64,000 nucleotides of DNA. Origin: Pseudomonas sp. BGI-2 (GTDB lineage Bacteria > Pseudomonadota > Gammaproteobacteria > Pseudomonadales > Pseudomonadaceae). This document shows positions 1-10,048 of the stretch, piece after piece. Position 1 is the first letter of the stretch. Each line of letters starts with the position of its first letter. A program made the position numbers and the translations under genes. The stretch lies in assembly GCF_004310295.1 (NCBI RefSeq), contig NZ_SISB01000003.1, forward strand, positions 1-64,000, written 5' to 3'. The notes beneath the pieces were generated by a model. It saw nothing but the letters and a program-made list of their open reading frames with translations. It was not told the origin of the DNA and ran no database searches.

Positions 1-118
1 GCGTAATCATCGAGTGCTGCGCGAGCATATTCGTAGCCCACAGGTGCATGTTCCTTCCTCGCCGACAACTGACTTCCAGCGATATCAGTATGGAAGAGAA
101 AGGAACGGACTACCTATA

Positions 119-146
119 TCGCGAGCAAGCTCGCTCCCACATTTGA
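119..146. repeat. Half REP palindrome
   Basis: A short palindrome (GCGAGCaaGCTCGC followed by TCCCACA) matches one arm of the REP elements seen elsewhere in the window. It lies just downstream of the DUF3299 gene. The first 118 bases show no convincing gene. Confidence 0.5.
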
Positions 147-150
147 TCTC

Positions 151-687
151 CTACAAATCCGACTCTTTGACTACCCGCACCTTCGCCGCATCCAGCGCAT
201 ACGCCGCATCTGCCAAATCATTGTTGACCTTCTCGATCTTCAGCGTGCCGGTCACCCACAGCGGCGTGTAGATATCATCCAGCTTCAAACCTTTCGGATA
301 ACGCACCAGCACCAACTGATTCGGCGGCGGTGGCGGCACGTGGATGCAGGCGCCCGGGTACGGTACGAGGAAGAACAGTGTGCTGCGGCCCTTGGCGTCG
401 GACTCCAGCGGCACCGGATAACCACCGATGCGGATGTTCTTGTCGTTCATCGACGGCACGGTTTTGGTCGAATACATCACCGCCGGCAAGCCCTTGCTCT
501 GCTTCATGCCACCCTTTTCGGTAAAGGTGCCAGTGGCTTCGGGGGAGTTGTGGTCGATTTCGGGCATGGCCTCGAGGGCCTTCTGGTCCGCCTTGGGCAT
601 CAGTTCGAGCCAGTCGGTTTCCGGCAGTTCGCCGGCATGGGCCAAACCACTGCCCAAAAGGAGGAGAGTCAAAAAAAGACGGCGCAT
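151..687 (-). CDS. DUF3299 family secreted protein
   Basis: A 178-residue protein with an N-terminal signal peptide (basic MRRL, a leucine-rich core, probable cleavage after LAHA near residue 18). The mature part carries the features of the DUF3299 family: a central region with IRIGGYPVPLE, then FFLVPYPGACIHVPPPPPNQ with one conserved-looking cysteine in a proline-rich stretch, and a C-terminal WVTGTLK strand. The family has no settled function; members are predicted periplasmic or lipoprotein-like. It stands alone, with the next gene upstream on the same strand about 90 bases away. The call rests on motif recognition only. Confidence 0.8.
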   Translation of the reverse strand: MRRLFLTLLLLGSGLAHAGELPETDWLELMPKADQKALEAMPEIDHNSPEATGTFTEKGGMKQSKGLPAVMYSTKTVPSMNDKNIRIGGYPVPLESDAKGRSTLFFLVPYPGACIHVPPPPPNQLVLVRYPKGLKLDDIYTPLWVTGTLKIEKVNNDLADAAYALDAAKVRVVKESDL

Positions 688-774
688 GGAGTTGCTCGGT
701 AAGGAAAGGACTGTATAACGCCGAGCATTCTAGCCCTCCCCGCGTGCGCCGCAGAGAGGACTTTGTCGCTTGAA

Positions 775-1020
775 TCAGTTCTTTCTGATCAAGCCGTAGA
801 TCACCAGCAACACCACCGCGCCGACCAGCGCACCGATGAAGCCTGCACCTTCGCCCGCGCGATAGATGCCCAGAGCCTGACCGCCGTAAGTGGCCGCCAG
901 CGAACCGCCGATACCGAGCAGGATGGTCATGATCCAGCCCATGCTGTCATCGCCCGGTTTCAGGAACCGAGCCAGCAGGCCGACGATCAAGCCGATAAAG
1001 ATGGTTCCGATAATTCCCAT
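775..1020 (-). CDS. GlsB/YeaQ/YmgE-type stress-response membrane protein
   Basis: A small membrane protein of 81 residues with three hydrophobic segments separated by short glycine-rich turns (MGIIGTIFIGLIVG, then MGWIMTILLGIGG, then FIGALVGAVVLLVIYG). This is the transglycosylase-associated/GlsB/YeaQ/YmgE family, usually induced by envelope or general stress. The start at 1020 is chosen over an upstream ATG at 1062 because AGAGGGAA sits at ribosome-binding distance and the family begins with MGII. The upstream ATG would also fall inside the 152-bp inverted-repeat element, whose edge is 29 bases upstream of the start. Confidence 0.85.
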   Translation of the reverse strand: MGIIGTIFIGLIVGLLARFLKPGDDSMGWIMTILLGIGGSLAATYGGQALGIYRAGEGAGFIGALVGAVVLLVIYGLIRKN

Positions 1021-1048
1021 GGCATTTCCCTCTGAATGGTTTTGTGTG

Positions 1049-1200
1049 TCCTGTCTCACCAATACGTTCCTCTTTTGGCGAGTGGCTGTTGTCGTCAGGC
1101 AAGGCGCCGCGACGAGTCATAGCCTGCTATGGCGAGGAGCGGCAACGCAGCATGACGGCAACAGACGCCGTCAAAAAGGAACAGTATTGGTGAGACAGGA
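1049..1200. repeat. 152-bp MITE-like inverted repeat
   Basis: The element is bounded by perfect 17-bp terminal inverted repeats, TCCTGTCTCACCAATAC at 1049-1065 and its complement at 1184-1200. The whole interior is an imperfect palindrome (GTTCCTCTTTTGGCG pairs with CGTCAAAAAGGAAC, and so on). It holds no gene. I see no clear target-site duplication. It looks like a non-autonomous, palindromic intergenic element of the kind abundant in fluorescens-group genomes. It lies between the GlsB-type gene and purK and could act as a transcript-end or stabilising hairpin. Confidence 0.75.
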
Positions 1201-1289
1201 TACCTAGCCCCAAGCCTAGTCAGACTTTGGCATCCTGCCATGAGAGAACGGCGAGCCTTAATGGTTCCGCCGCTGCCACATGAAACTAT

Positions 1290-2372
1290 TTATTCGGCGA
1301 TGAGCGCTTCGACCTTGAGGATCTGCTGCTCCAGCGTGGCCTTGTCAGCACAGCGCAGGTTGGCGTGACCGACCTTGCGGCCGACCTTGAACGCCTTGCC
1401 ATAGTGGTGCAAATGGCAATCGGCGATGGCCAGGACTTTGTCGGTCTCCGGCACTTTACCGATGAAGTTGAGCATTGCGCTCTCGCCGACCTTGGCCGTC
1501 GAGCCCAGCGGCAGGCCCGCAACGGCCCGCAGGTGGTTTTCGAACTGGCTGCATTCGGCGCCTTCGGTGGTCCAGTGCCCGGAGTTGTGCACACGCGGGG
1601 CGATTTCGTTGGCCTTGAGGCCACCGTCGACTTCGAAGAACTCAAACGCCATCACGCCGACGTATTTCAGCTGTTTAAGTACGCGGCTGGCGTAGTCTTC
1701 GGCCAGTGCTTGCAGCGGGTGATCGGTGCTGGCCACGGACAGCTTGAGGATGCCGCTGTCGTGGGTGTTGTGAACCAGCGGATAGAACTTTGTTTCGCCA
1801 TCGCGAGCGCGCACGGCGATCAACGAAACTTCACCGGTGAACGGCACGAAACCTTCCAGCAGGCAGGCCACGCTGCCCAGTTCGGCGAAGGTGCCGACCA
1901 CATCTTCCGGTTTGCGCAGGACTTTCTGGCCCTTGCCGTCGTAACCCAAAGTGCGGGTTTTCAGCACGGCTGGCAGACCGATAGAAGCGACGGCGGCATC
2001 CAGATCGGCTTGCGATTGAATGTCGGCGAACGCCGGGGTGGGAATCCCCAGGTCCTTGAACATGCTCTTCTCGAACCAGCGATCACGGGCGATGCGCAGG
2101 GCTTCGGCGCTTGGGTAGACCGGGACGAATTGCGACAGGAACGCCACGGTTTCAGCCGGGACGCTTTCGAACTCGAAGGTCACCAGATCGACTTCATCGG
2201 CCAACTGACGCAGGTGATCCTGATCGCCGTAATCGGCCCGCAGGTGTTCGCCCAGTGCGGCTGCGCAAGCATCCGGCGCCGGGTCCAGGAAAGCGAAGTT
2301 CATGCCCAGCGGAGTGCCCGCCAACGCCAACATGCGACCCAACTGGCCGCCACCGATTACACCGATCTTCAT
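1290..2372 (-). CDS. purK: 5-(carboxyamino)imidazole ribonucleotide synthase PurK
   Basis: A 360-residue ATP-grasp enzyme that carboxylates AIR to N5-CAIR with ATP and bicarbonate in de novo purine synthesis. The N-terminus MKIGVIGGGQLGRMLALAG is the nucleotide-binding signature of PurK, and KTRTLGYDGKGQKV and NEIAPRVHNSGHWT are ATP-grasp and active-site motifs in the expected order. The length is normal for the family. The start at 2372 is preferred to an ATG three codons upstream because of family starts and the GAGG at ribosome-binding distance. It follows purE with an 11-base gap, so the two form an operon whose enzymes act in sequence. Confidence 0.97.
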   Translation of the reverse strand: MKIGVIGGGQLGRMLALAGTPLGMNFAFLDPAPDACAAALGEHLRADYGDQDHLRQLADEVDLVTFEFESVPAETVAFLSQFVPVYPSAEALRIARDRWFEKSMFKDLGIPTPAFADIQSQADLDAAVASIGLPAVLKTRTLGYDGKGQKVLRKPEDVVGTFAELGSVACLLEGFVPFTGEVSLIAVRARDGETKFYPLVHNTHDSGILKLSVASTDHPLQALAEDYASRVLKQLKYVGVMAFEFFEVDGGLKANEIAPRVHNSGHWTTEGAECSQFENHLRAVAGLPLGSTAKVGESAMLNFIGKVPETDKVLAIADCHLHHYGKAFKVGRKVGHANLRCADKATLEQQILKVEALIAE

Positions 2373-2383
2373 CGTCAACAACC

Positions 2384-2875
2384 TCAGGCGATGCGTGGGT
2401 CTGGATTTTCCAGGACGCTGTCTGTCTGCTCAGCGCGGAATTTTTTCAGCACCGCGTGGAATTGCGGGTGCTTGGCGCCGAGGATACTCGCCGAGAGCAG
2501 CGCTGCGTTGATCGCGCCGGCCTTGCCGATGGCCAGGGTGGCAACCGGGATGCCTGCTGGCATCTGCACGATTGAGAGCAGCGAATCGACGCCAGACAGC
2601 ATCGACGACTGCACCGGAACGCCCAGCACCGGCAGGTGGGTCTTGGCCGCACACATGCCAGGCAAGTGGGCTGCGCCACCGGCACCGGCGATGATCACCT
2701 CGATGCCACGCGCCTCGGCCTCTTCGGCGTACTGGAACAGCAGGTCCGGGGTGCGGTGGGCAGAGACCACTTTCACCTCGTAAGGAATGCCGAGCTTTTC
2801 CAGCATATCGGCGGTGTGGCTAAGGGTGGACCAATCGGACTTGGAGCCCATGATCACGCCAACCAGTGCACTCAT
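2384..2875 (-). CDS. purE: N5-carboxyaminoimidazole ribonucleotide mutase PurE
   Basis: A 163-residue cytosolic mutase that converts the N5-CAIR made by PurK into CAIR. The GSKSDW motif near residues 10-15, the catalytic-histidine segment SAHRTP near residue 45 and the glycine-rich [11 protein letters not shown] loop identify class I PurE. It is the first gene of purEK. Its leader contains a 10-bp hairpin followed by a T-rich stretch (see the entry at 2911-2946), which suggests control by transcription termination. Pseudomonads lack the enteric PurR, so another mechanism would be needed; the attenuation idea is inference. Confidence 0.97.
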   Translation of the reverse strand: MSALVGVIMGSKSDWSTLSHTADMLEKLGIPYEVKVVSAHRTPDLLFQYAEEAEARGIEVIIAGAGGAAHLPGMCAAKTHLPVLGVPVQSSMLSGVDSLLSIVQMPAGIPVATLAIGKAGAINAALLSASILGAKHPQFHAVLKKFRAEQTDSVLENPDPRIA

Positions 2876-2910
2876 CGTCGTGCCTCTTCTCTCTGGGCGC
2901 CCGCAGGCGC

Positions 2911-2946
2911 GTCAAAAAACAACAAGCCACGCAAATGCGTGGCTTG
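2911..2946 (-). terminator. Hairpin plus T-tract in purE leader (possible attenuator)
   Basis: On the minus strand a perfect 10-bp stem CAAGCCACGC-ATTT-GCGTGGCTTG (2923-2946) is followed by TTGTTTTTTG. It lies 48 bases before the purE start codon. A -10-like TATACT (minus strand, 2994-2989) upstream would place the hairpin inside the purE leader. It could instead be a terminator for transcripts arriving from the LysR gene. Confidence 0.5.
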
Positions 2947-3104
2947 ATTGTACGAATTATGGCCAGTCGAACCGGCCGAAGGCCGCGCAGTATACCTCAA
3001 TGAAGCAGATAAACAGCCCCCGAAACGACCATCTGTCATACGGCGCAAAGTCCCGGTTTTATTGACTCGCAGGTCAGGCAAAAACATCTTAAATCGACCT
3101 AACC

Positions 3105-3172
3105 TGTAGGAGCCAGGCTTGCCGGCGAAGGCGATCTTACGGACGCCTTCGCCGGCAAGCCTGGCTCCTACA
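3105..3172. repeat. Paired REP element (REPIN-like)
   Basis: Two perfect 29-base arms, TGTAGGAGCCAGGCTTGCCG onward and its complement, flank a 10-base loop. It sits just after the LysR stop codon and may stabilise or end that transcript. Confidence 0.9.
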
Positions 3173-3177
3173 AAACC

Positions 3178-4095
3178 TTATTGCCCGGTTGTGCCCTGGG
3201 CTGCGCCGCCTTCAAGCTTGCGCCACAACAACCGCACATTCGCCTTGCGCACCAACGCGCAGCGATACAGGCGAATCTCCAGCGGCACATGCCATTGCGG
3301 GCCGCCGCAGACCACCAGTTCACCGCGCGCCAGTTCGGCGCGAACGCTGAGTTGCGGCACCCAGGCAATTCCCAATCCCTCCAGCGCCATGCTTTTCAGG
3401 CTGTCGGCCATGGCGGTCTCATAGATGGTGGTGAATCGCAGCGCACGCTGGCGCAGCAACATGTTCACCGAACGTCCGAGAAACGCACCGGCGCTGTAGG
3501 CGAGCAGCGGCACACTGCCTTCGCCCTCCAGGTCGAACAACGGCTTGCCGTCGGCATCCGCCGCGCACACCGGCAGCATCTCGGTGTGGCCGAGGTGCAG
3601 CGACGGGAAGATTTCCGGGTCCATCTGCAATGCCGCGTCCGGGTCATAGAAGGCCAGCATCAAGTCGCAACCACCTTCACGCAGCGCATGCACCGCGTCG
3701 CCGACGTTAGTTGCCACCAACCGCGTGGCAATGTTCAGGCCTTCATTACGCAATTGCGCGATCCACCGTGGAAAGAAACCCAATGCCAACGAGTGAGCGG
3801 CAGCAACCTGCATCACCTCGCCCTGTCCGCCCTCCAGGTGATGAAGGTGGCGCAGCACTTCGCCGAGCTGTTCGACCACGGTTCGCGCGGTCACCAGGAA
3901 CAGCTGCCCCGCCGCCGTCAACTCGATCGGCGTGCGCGAGCGATTGACCAGCTGCAGCCCCAGCGCCGCTTCCAGGCTGCGGATTCGGCGGCTGAACGCT
4001 GGCTGCGTTACGAACCGTCGTTCGGCAGCCTGGGAGAAGCTTCGGGTGGCGGCCAAGGCGCTAAAGTCCTCGAGCCATTTACTTTCCAGATTCAT
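3178..4095 (-). CDS. LysR-type regulator, HypT-like, divergent from aspA
   Basis: A 305-residue LysR-type transcriptional regulator with an N-terminal winged helix-turn-helix (about residues 1-60, SFSQAAERRFVTQPAFSRRI) and a substrate-binding-like effector domain. The N-terminal segment LESKWLEDF, the helix region and the segment AAAHSLALGFFP resemble E. coli HypT (YjiE), a hypochlorite-responsive regulator; this similarity is from memory. The start at 4095 is chosen because GGGAGG lies at ribosome-binding distance; an in-frame ATG at 4119 lacks this support. It is divergently transcribed from aspA across 180 bases, as PA5428/PA5429 are in P. aeruginosa, so it may control aspA. Confidence 0.9.
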   Translation of the reverse strand: MNLESKWLEDFSALAATRSFSQAAERRFVTQPAFSRRIRSLEAALGLQLVNRSRTPIELTAAGQLFLVTARTVVEQLGEVLRHLHHLEGGQGEVMQVAAAHSLALGFFPRWIAQLRNEGLNIATRLVATNVGDAVHALREGGCDLMLAFYDPDAALQMDPEIFPSLHLGHTEMLPVCAADADGKPLFDLEGEGSVPLLAYSAGAFLGRSVNMLLRQRALRFTTIYETAMADSLKSMALEGLGIAWVPQLSVRAELARGELVVCGGPQWHVPLEIRLYRCALVRKANVRLLWRKLEGGAAQGTTGQ

Positions 4096-4275
4096 CACGT
4101 CCTCCCGGACACGCACCAATTTAGGTCACACGCTCGCCGCACACGCGGCGTCACATGGGCATTATGCCGAATGTGCATAGGCCAGTGTTTAACAGCATTG
4201 GCCGAAAATTCTGCACAAGCCTAGCATTTGCAGTGTTCCGGCACAGACCGGGTCCATATCGAGATGATTTCTATC

Positions 4276-5700
<1,425 letters not shown>

Positions 5701-5790
5701 CCGAACGCAACGCCGGCGCTTGCTCTTTTAACGAAGAGCACGAAGCGCCACGCTCACCAGGTCGAGGGACTAGACACCTCTCACCTTTTG

Positions 5791-5826
5791 AGGGCTTGGG
5801 GATTTATTCCCCAAGCCCTTTTTTTT
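5791..5826 (+). terminator. Intrinsic terminator of aspA
   Basis: A 10-bp GC-rich stem, GGGCTTGGGG-ATTTATT-CCCCAAGCCC, is followed by eight T residues. Confidence 0.95.
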
Positions 5827-6167
5827 AACTCATTGGCAGGAAAAAGACTTCTGTGGAAATGGGGCTCTCGCCCTCCCACACGAGCCTGACTTCAAAAAAG
5901 TCAGGTGTTTCAAAGGCTTCGTTTCGTCGCTTGCACCACAACCGTGCAGACGGATGGCACGCTCATAGGTATAGTGCCGCCCCTCTTCGCGTGAGCGGTC
6001 GTCGGTAACGAGGCCCAAACCCATGCGAAACCCGAACTAATAACAAACCTGCGATATGGGCCCGGGACGAACACTCGCCTCACTGTTGTGCCACGCGCAC
6101 GTCGGTGTAACGCGATGTTTCTACCTGCCCAGCATTTGCCTACACAAAAAACAGCGAGGAATAATCC
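5827..6167. other. Intergenic region upstream of the AGCS symporter
   Basis: These 341 bases hold no convincing gene. The one clear structure is a perfect 8-bp hairpin CCTGACTT-CAAAA-AAGTCAGG at 5885-5905. It is not followed by a strong T-tract. The symporter's promoter presumably lies in the distal part. Confidence 0.5.
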
Positions 6168-7619
6168 ATGCTCGAAGTCATTAACGACTTCCTCTCAGGG
6201 AAAGTACTGATCGTGCTCATTGTCGGGCTCGGTAGCTACTTCACGATCCGCTCGCGTTTCGTACAATTGCGCCACTTCTTCCACATGTTCGCGGTGTTCC
6301 GCGACAGCCTGAAAAGCAGTGCCGGGCAACTCAGTTCGTTCCAGGCCTTGATGCTCAGCCTCGCCGGCCGTGTCGGCGCGGGTAACATCGCCGGTGTCGG
6401 CATCGCCGTGACCCTGGGTGGCCCAGGGGCGGTGTTCTGGATGTGGGTGACCGCGCTGGTCGGCATGTCCAGCAGCTTCTTCGAATGCTCCCTCGGCCAG
6501 CTCTACAAACGTACGGATGCCGACGGCACCTACCGTGGCGGTCCGTCCTACTACATCCAGCACGGTCTGCAGAAGCGCTGGTTGGGCATGATCATGGCAT
6601 TCCTGCTGCTGATCACCTTCGGCTTCGCCTTTAACGGTCTGCAATCCCACGCCGTGACCCATTCGCTGAAAAACGCTTTCGACCTCGACCCTACTTACAC
6701 CGGGCTGGCGTTGGCGGTGTTGCTGGGTCTGGTGTTCATCGGCGGGATCAAGCGGATCGCCAAGGTCGCTGACCTGTTAGTGCCGGTCAAAACCCTGGTG
6801 TACATCGGCGTGACCATCTACGTGATCGTGCTGCAATTCGACCACGTTCCGGGCATGTTGATGACCATCGTCAAAAGCGCCTTCGGTCTGGATCAAGCCT
6901 TTGGTGGCCTGATCGGCAGCGCTATTGTCATGGGCGTGAAGCGTGGCGTGTTCGCCAACGAAGCGGGCCTTGGCAGTGCGCCGAACGTAGCCGCCGTGGC
7001 TTCGGTCGAGCACCCGGTGGCACAAGGCGTGGTTCAGGCGTTCAGCGTGTTCCTCGACACCTTTGTGATCTGCACCTGCACCGCGTTGCTGATCCTGCTC
7101 TCGGGCTTCTACACACCAGGCTTCGAAGGCGACGGCATTGCCCTGACCCAAAACTCGCTGGCCGCCGTAGTCGGTGACTGGGGCCGCAGTTTCATCTCCG
7201 TGGCTCTGTCGTTGTTCGTGTTCACCTCGATCCTCTACAACTACTACCTGGGCGAGAGCAACCTGCGCTTCCTGATCGGTGAAAACCGCAAGGCGCTGAT
7301 CGGCTACCGCGCACTGGTACTGGTGTTGATCTACTGGGGTGCGATCGAGAACCTGGGTACGGTGTTCGCCTTCGCTGACATCACCATGACCCTGCTGGCG
7401 TTCGTGAACCTGATCGCGCTGTTCCTGCTGTTCAAAGTCGGCATGCGCATCCTGCGTGACTACGATGACCAGCGCGCGGCCGGTATCAAGACGCCAGTGT
7501 TCGATTCGAGCAAATTCCCGGATCTGGACCTGGACTTGAAAGCCTGGCCCGCCAATCCGCCAGCCGTCGCCCCTAAGGCCGAAGCTGAACCGCAAGGCGT
7601 ACCCGCAGCGCAACGCTGA
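6168..7619 (+). CDS. Alanine/glycine:cation symporter family protein
   Basis: A 483-residue inner-membrane protein with about ten to eleven hydrophobic segments. It belongs to the AGCS (sodium:alanine symporter, AlsT/AgcS) family: the family signature region RVGAGNIAGVGIAVTLGGPGA lies near residue 70 and KRGVFANEAGLGSAPN near residue 255. Such proteins import small neutral amino acids with sodium or protons; the substrate here is not visible from sequence. The C-terminal tail is a proline/alanine-rich cytosolic extension. GAGGAA at ribosome-binding distance supports the start. A GGGCGC...GCGCCC hairpin without a T-run (7633-7651) follows the stop. Confidence 0.92.
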   Translation: MLEVINDFLSGKVLIVLIVGLGSYFTIRSRFVQLRHFFHMFAVFRDSLKSSAGQLSSFQALMLSLAGRVGAGNIAGVGIAVTLGGPGAVFWMWVTALVGMSSSFFECSLGQLYKRTDADGTYRGGPSYYIQHGLQKRWLGMIMAFLLLITFGFAFNGLQSHAVTHSLKNAFDLDPTYTGLALAVLLGLVFIGGIKRIAKVADLLVPVKTLVYIGVTIYVIVLQFDHVPGMLMTIVKSAFGLDQAFGGLIGSAIVMGVKRGVFANEAGLGSAPNVAAVASVEHPVAQGVVQAFSVFLDTFVICTCTALLILLSGFYTPGFEGDGIALTQNSLAAVVGDWGRSFISVALSLFVFTSILYNYYLGESNLRFLIGENRKALIGYRALVLVLIYWGAIENLGTVFAFADITMTLLAFVNLIALFLLFKVGMRILRDYDDQRAAGIKTPVFDSSKFPDLDLDLKAWPANPPAVAPKAEAEPQGVPAAQR

Positions 7620-7718
7620 TCGGTAAAAAACCGGGCGCATCCCCTGCGCCCGACGTGACACACCGTGCGGTCAGCGTCATGCTCGACCGCACGCTGTCAT
7701 CGTTCTCGGAGAACCCCC

Positions 7719-8723
7719 ATGAATTCCTCGACCTATCCTGCCGCCCAGCACGTCATGGTGCTCTACACCGGCGGCACCATCGGTATGCAAGCCAGCGCCC
7801 ACGGCCTGGCCCCGGCGTCCGGTTTCGAAGCGCGGATGCGCGAGTATTTGCACAGCCAACCTGATCTCATTGTGCCGCAGTGGCGCTTTCGCGAAATGTC
7901 GCCGCTGATCGACAGCGCCAACATGAGCCCGGCGTACTGGCAGCAACTGCGTGAGGCGGTGGTCGACGCCGTTGATGTCCAGGGCTGCGACAGCGTGCTG
8001 ATCCTGCACGGCACCGACACCCTCGCCTACAGCGCGGCAGCCATGAGTTTTCAACTGCTCGGCCTGCACGCCCGCGTGGTGTTCACCGGGTCCATGCTGC
8101 CAGCCGGCGGGACCGACAGCGATGCCTGGGAAAACCTCAGCGGTGCGCTGGTTGCTCTGGGCCAAGGCCTGGCGCCGGGCGTGCACCTGTACTTTCACGG
8201 CGAACTACTGGACCCGACCCGTTGCGCGAAAGTTCGTAGCTTCGGTCGTCATCCGTTCAAGCGGCTGGAGCGTCAGGGCGGTGGTGCGAAAGCCACTTCG
8301 CTGCCAGCTCAATTGAATTACAACCAGAGTAAGCAACTGGCGAAAGTCGCGGTGTTGCCGTTGTTCCCCGGCATCGGCGCCGAGCAACTTGATGGCGTGC
8401 TGAACAGCGGCATTCAAGGCCTAGTCCTCGAGTGCTACGGCAGCGGCACCGGGCCCAGCGACAACCCTGAGTTTCTCGCCAGCCTGGAACGGGCACGGGA
8501 CAAGGGTGTTGTGGTTGTGGCGGTTACGCAGTGCCATGAAGGTGGTGTGGAGCTGGATGTGTACGAGGCCGGCAGCCGGTTGCGTGGTGCTGGCGTGCTT
8601 TCGGGTGGCGGCATGACCCGTGAGGCGGCGTTCGGCAAGTTGCATGGGTTGTTGGGGGCTGGACTCGACACCACTGAAGTGCGGCGCCTGGTCGAGCTCG
8701 ACCTCTGCGGCGAACTGGTCTGA
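7719..8723 (+). CDS. ansA: Type I (cytosolic) asparaginase
   Basis: A 334-residue L-asparaginase that hydrolyses asparagine to aspartate and ammonia. The two catalytic threonine motifs are present: YTGGTIG at residues 16-22 and LHGTDTLAY near residue 100. There is no signal peptide, which points to the low-affinity cytosolic type I enzyme rather than a periplasmic glutaminase-asparaginase. The start MNSSTYP at 7719 has GGAG upstream; an earlier in-frame start would add an unrelated arginine-rich stretch. Its product aspartate is the substrate of AspA, two genes upstream. Confidence 0.92.
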   Translation: MNSSTYPAAQHVMVLYTGGTIGMQASAHGLAPASGFEARMREYLHSQPDLIVPQWRFREMSPLIDSANMSPAYWQQLREAVVDAVDVQGCDSVLILHGTDTLAYSAAAMSFQLLGLHARVVFTGSMLPAGGTDSDAWENLSGALVALGQGLAPGVHLYFHGELLDPTRCAKVRSFGRHPFKRLERQGGGAKATSLPAQLNYNQSKQLAKVAVLPLFPGIGAEQLDGVLNSGIQGLVLECYGSGTGPSDNPEFLASLERARDKGVVVVAVTQCHEGGVELDVYEAGSRLRGAGVLSGGGMTREAAFGKLHGLLGAGLDTTEVRRLVELDLCGELV

Positions 8724-8737
8724 CACACTGCAGGACC

Positions 8738-8811
8738 TGTAGGAGCGAGGCTTGCCCGCGAAGGCGTTTTCGATAACGCCAAAAGCTTCGCGGGCAAGCC
8801 TCGCTCCTACA
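8738..8811. repeat. Paired REP element
   Basis: Arms TGTAGGAGCGAGGCTTGCCC and its complement, each extended by CGCGAAG, surround a short spacer containing CGTTTTCGATAACG. It lies 15 bases after the asparaginase stop. Confidence 0.9.
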
Positions 8812-8871
8812 TATGACTTGTAAGCGGCATACAACTTGCTCCGTTCCAGCATCCAACCGCTGGAACATCCC

Positions 8872-9864
8872 ATGCTCCACTCCCACCTCACCACCCTCAA
8901 CGCCGTCTCCCTGGTGCTCAACACCTTCAAGGCCGAAGGCTTGTCGAGCGAAGCGCTGCTGGCGGGAAGTGGCATCAGCGCGGCGGATCTGAGCCGGGCG
9001 GACACGCGCATCACCACCAACCAGGAGATGCAGGTCTGCGCCAACGCGGTCGCGCTCAAGCGTGATATCGGCCTGGAACTGGGGCGTCGGATGCACGTTT
9101 CGTCGTACGGAATGCTCGGTTATGCATTGCTCACCTGTGCCACCTTCGGTGACGCTTTGCGATTGGCGATGCGTTATCCGGCGCTGTTGGGAACACTTTT
9201 CGAGTTGAGTCTGGAAAATGACGGCGAGCGCATCTGGTTCGTGGCTGCCGATTACCGGGAGAACCCGGCGCTGGCGGTGTTCAACGCTGAGTTCTGTCTG
9301 GTGTCGTTGAAAGTCATTTGCGATGACCTGCTCGGGCACCCGCTGCCATTACTCGCAGCGCGTCTGGAACATGCGGCGCCGGACTACCAGGCGACCTACG
9401 CCGAACACTTCAACTGCCCATTGCACTTCGACGCGCGGGATAACGCCTTTGCCTTCGACAAGCGCTGGCTCGACCAACCCTTGCCGCTTGCCGATGTCAT
9501 CACCCATCAGGCCATGGTCGAACGCTGCCGCAAGCAGAACACCGAATTTACCGGGCGTCAGGCGTGGTTGGGGCGGATTCGAGAGTTACTCCGTGCGCAA
9601 CTGAATGCAGCGCCGGGGCTGGACGGTTTGGCGTTACAGATGAACTGCTCGGCGCGGACGTTGCGTCGCCATCTCAAGGACCTGGGGTGCAGCTATCAGG
9701 AATTGCTCGATGAACTGCGCTTCGAGCAGGCCAAGCTGATGCTTTGTGAGGATCATCTGCCGATTTACCGGATCGCCGAAGCGTTGGGCTTCAGCGAAAC
9801 CGCGAGTTTCCGCCATGCGTTTGTGCGCTGGAGCGGTGTGACGCCCAGCCAGTTTCGGCCCTGA
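8872..9864 (+). CDS. AraC-family transcriptional regulator (Arabinose_bd-type N-domain)
   Basis: A 330-residue regulator. The N-terminal 200 residues match the domain found in OruR/GbdR-type pseudomonad regulators (Arabinose_bd, PF12625 type: GLELGRRMHVSSYGMLGYALLTCATFGDAL). The C-terminal 100 residues are a double helix-turn-helix (LALQMNCSARTLRRHLKDLG and IAEALGFSETASFRHAFVRWSGVTPSQFR). The start is the ATG at 8872; upstream there is only a TTG. It is followed on the same strand by the acetylpolyamine amidohydrolase and polyamine-binding genes, so it may regulate them; this is inference from position. Confidence 0.92.
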   Translation: MLHSHLTTLNAVSLVLNTFKAEGLSSEALLAGSGISAADLSRADTRITTNQEMQVCANAVALKRDIGLELGRRMHVSSYGMLGYALLTCATFGDALRLAMRYPALLGTLFELSLENDGERIWFVAADYRENPALAVFNAEFCLVSLKVICDDLLGHPLPLLAARLEHAAPDYQATYAEHFNCPLHFDARDNAFAFDKRWLDQPLPLADVITHQAMVERCRKQNTEFTGRQAWLGRIRELLRAQLNAAPGLDGLALQMNCSARTLRRHLKDLGCSYQELLDELRFEQAKLMLCEDHLPIYRIAEALGFSETASFRHAFVRWSGVTPSQFRP

Positions 9865-10048
9865 CCCCCCACCGCTCGCTCCTACAGGGGTGGGTGCCCA
9901 ACACCTGGGCAAACCCGCGCCAATAAAGGGCGAATTCCGGTCAAACCTTTTGGCCATATCGATCCCCTTTTGGCCTTTCCTGCCGTTCTCCCAAACGCCG
10001 CCTCCCGCAAGACTGTGTTCAACCGAATCAGCCTACGGAGAACAAGAA

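Noticed and set aside
1365..2783. Long open frame antisense to purK/purE
   Set aside because: A high-GC shadow frame; purK and purE are certain on the other strand and the antisense product resembles nothing.
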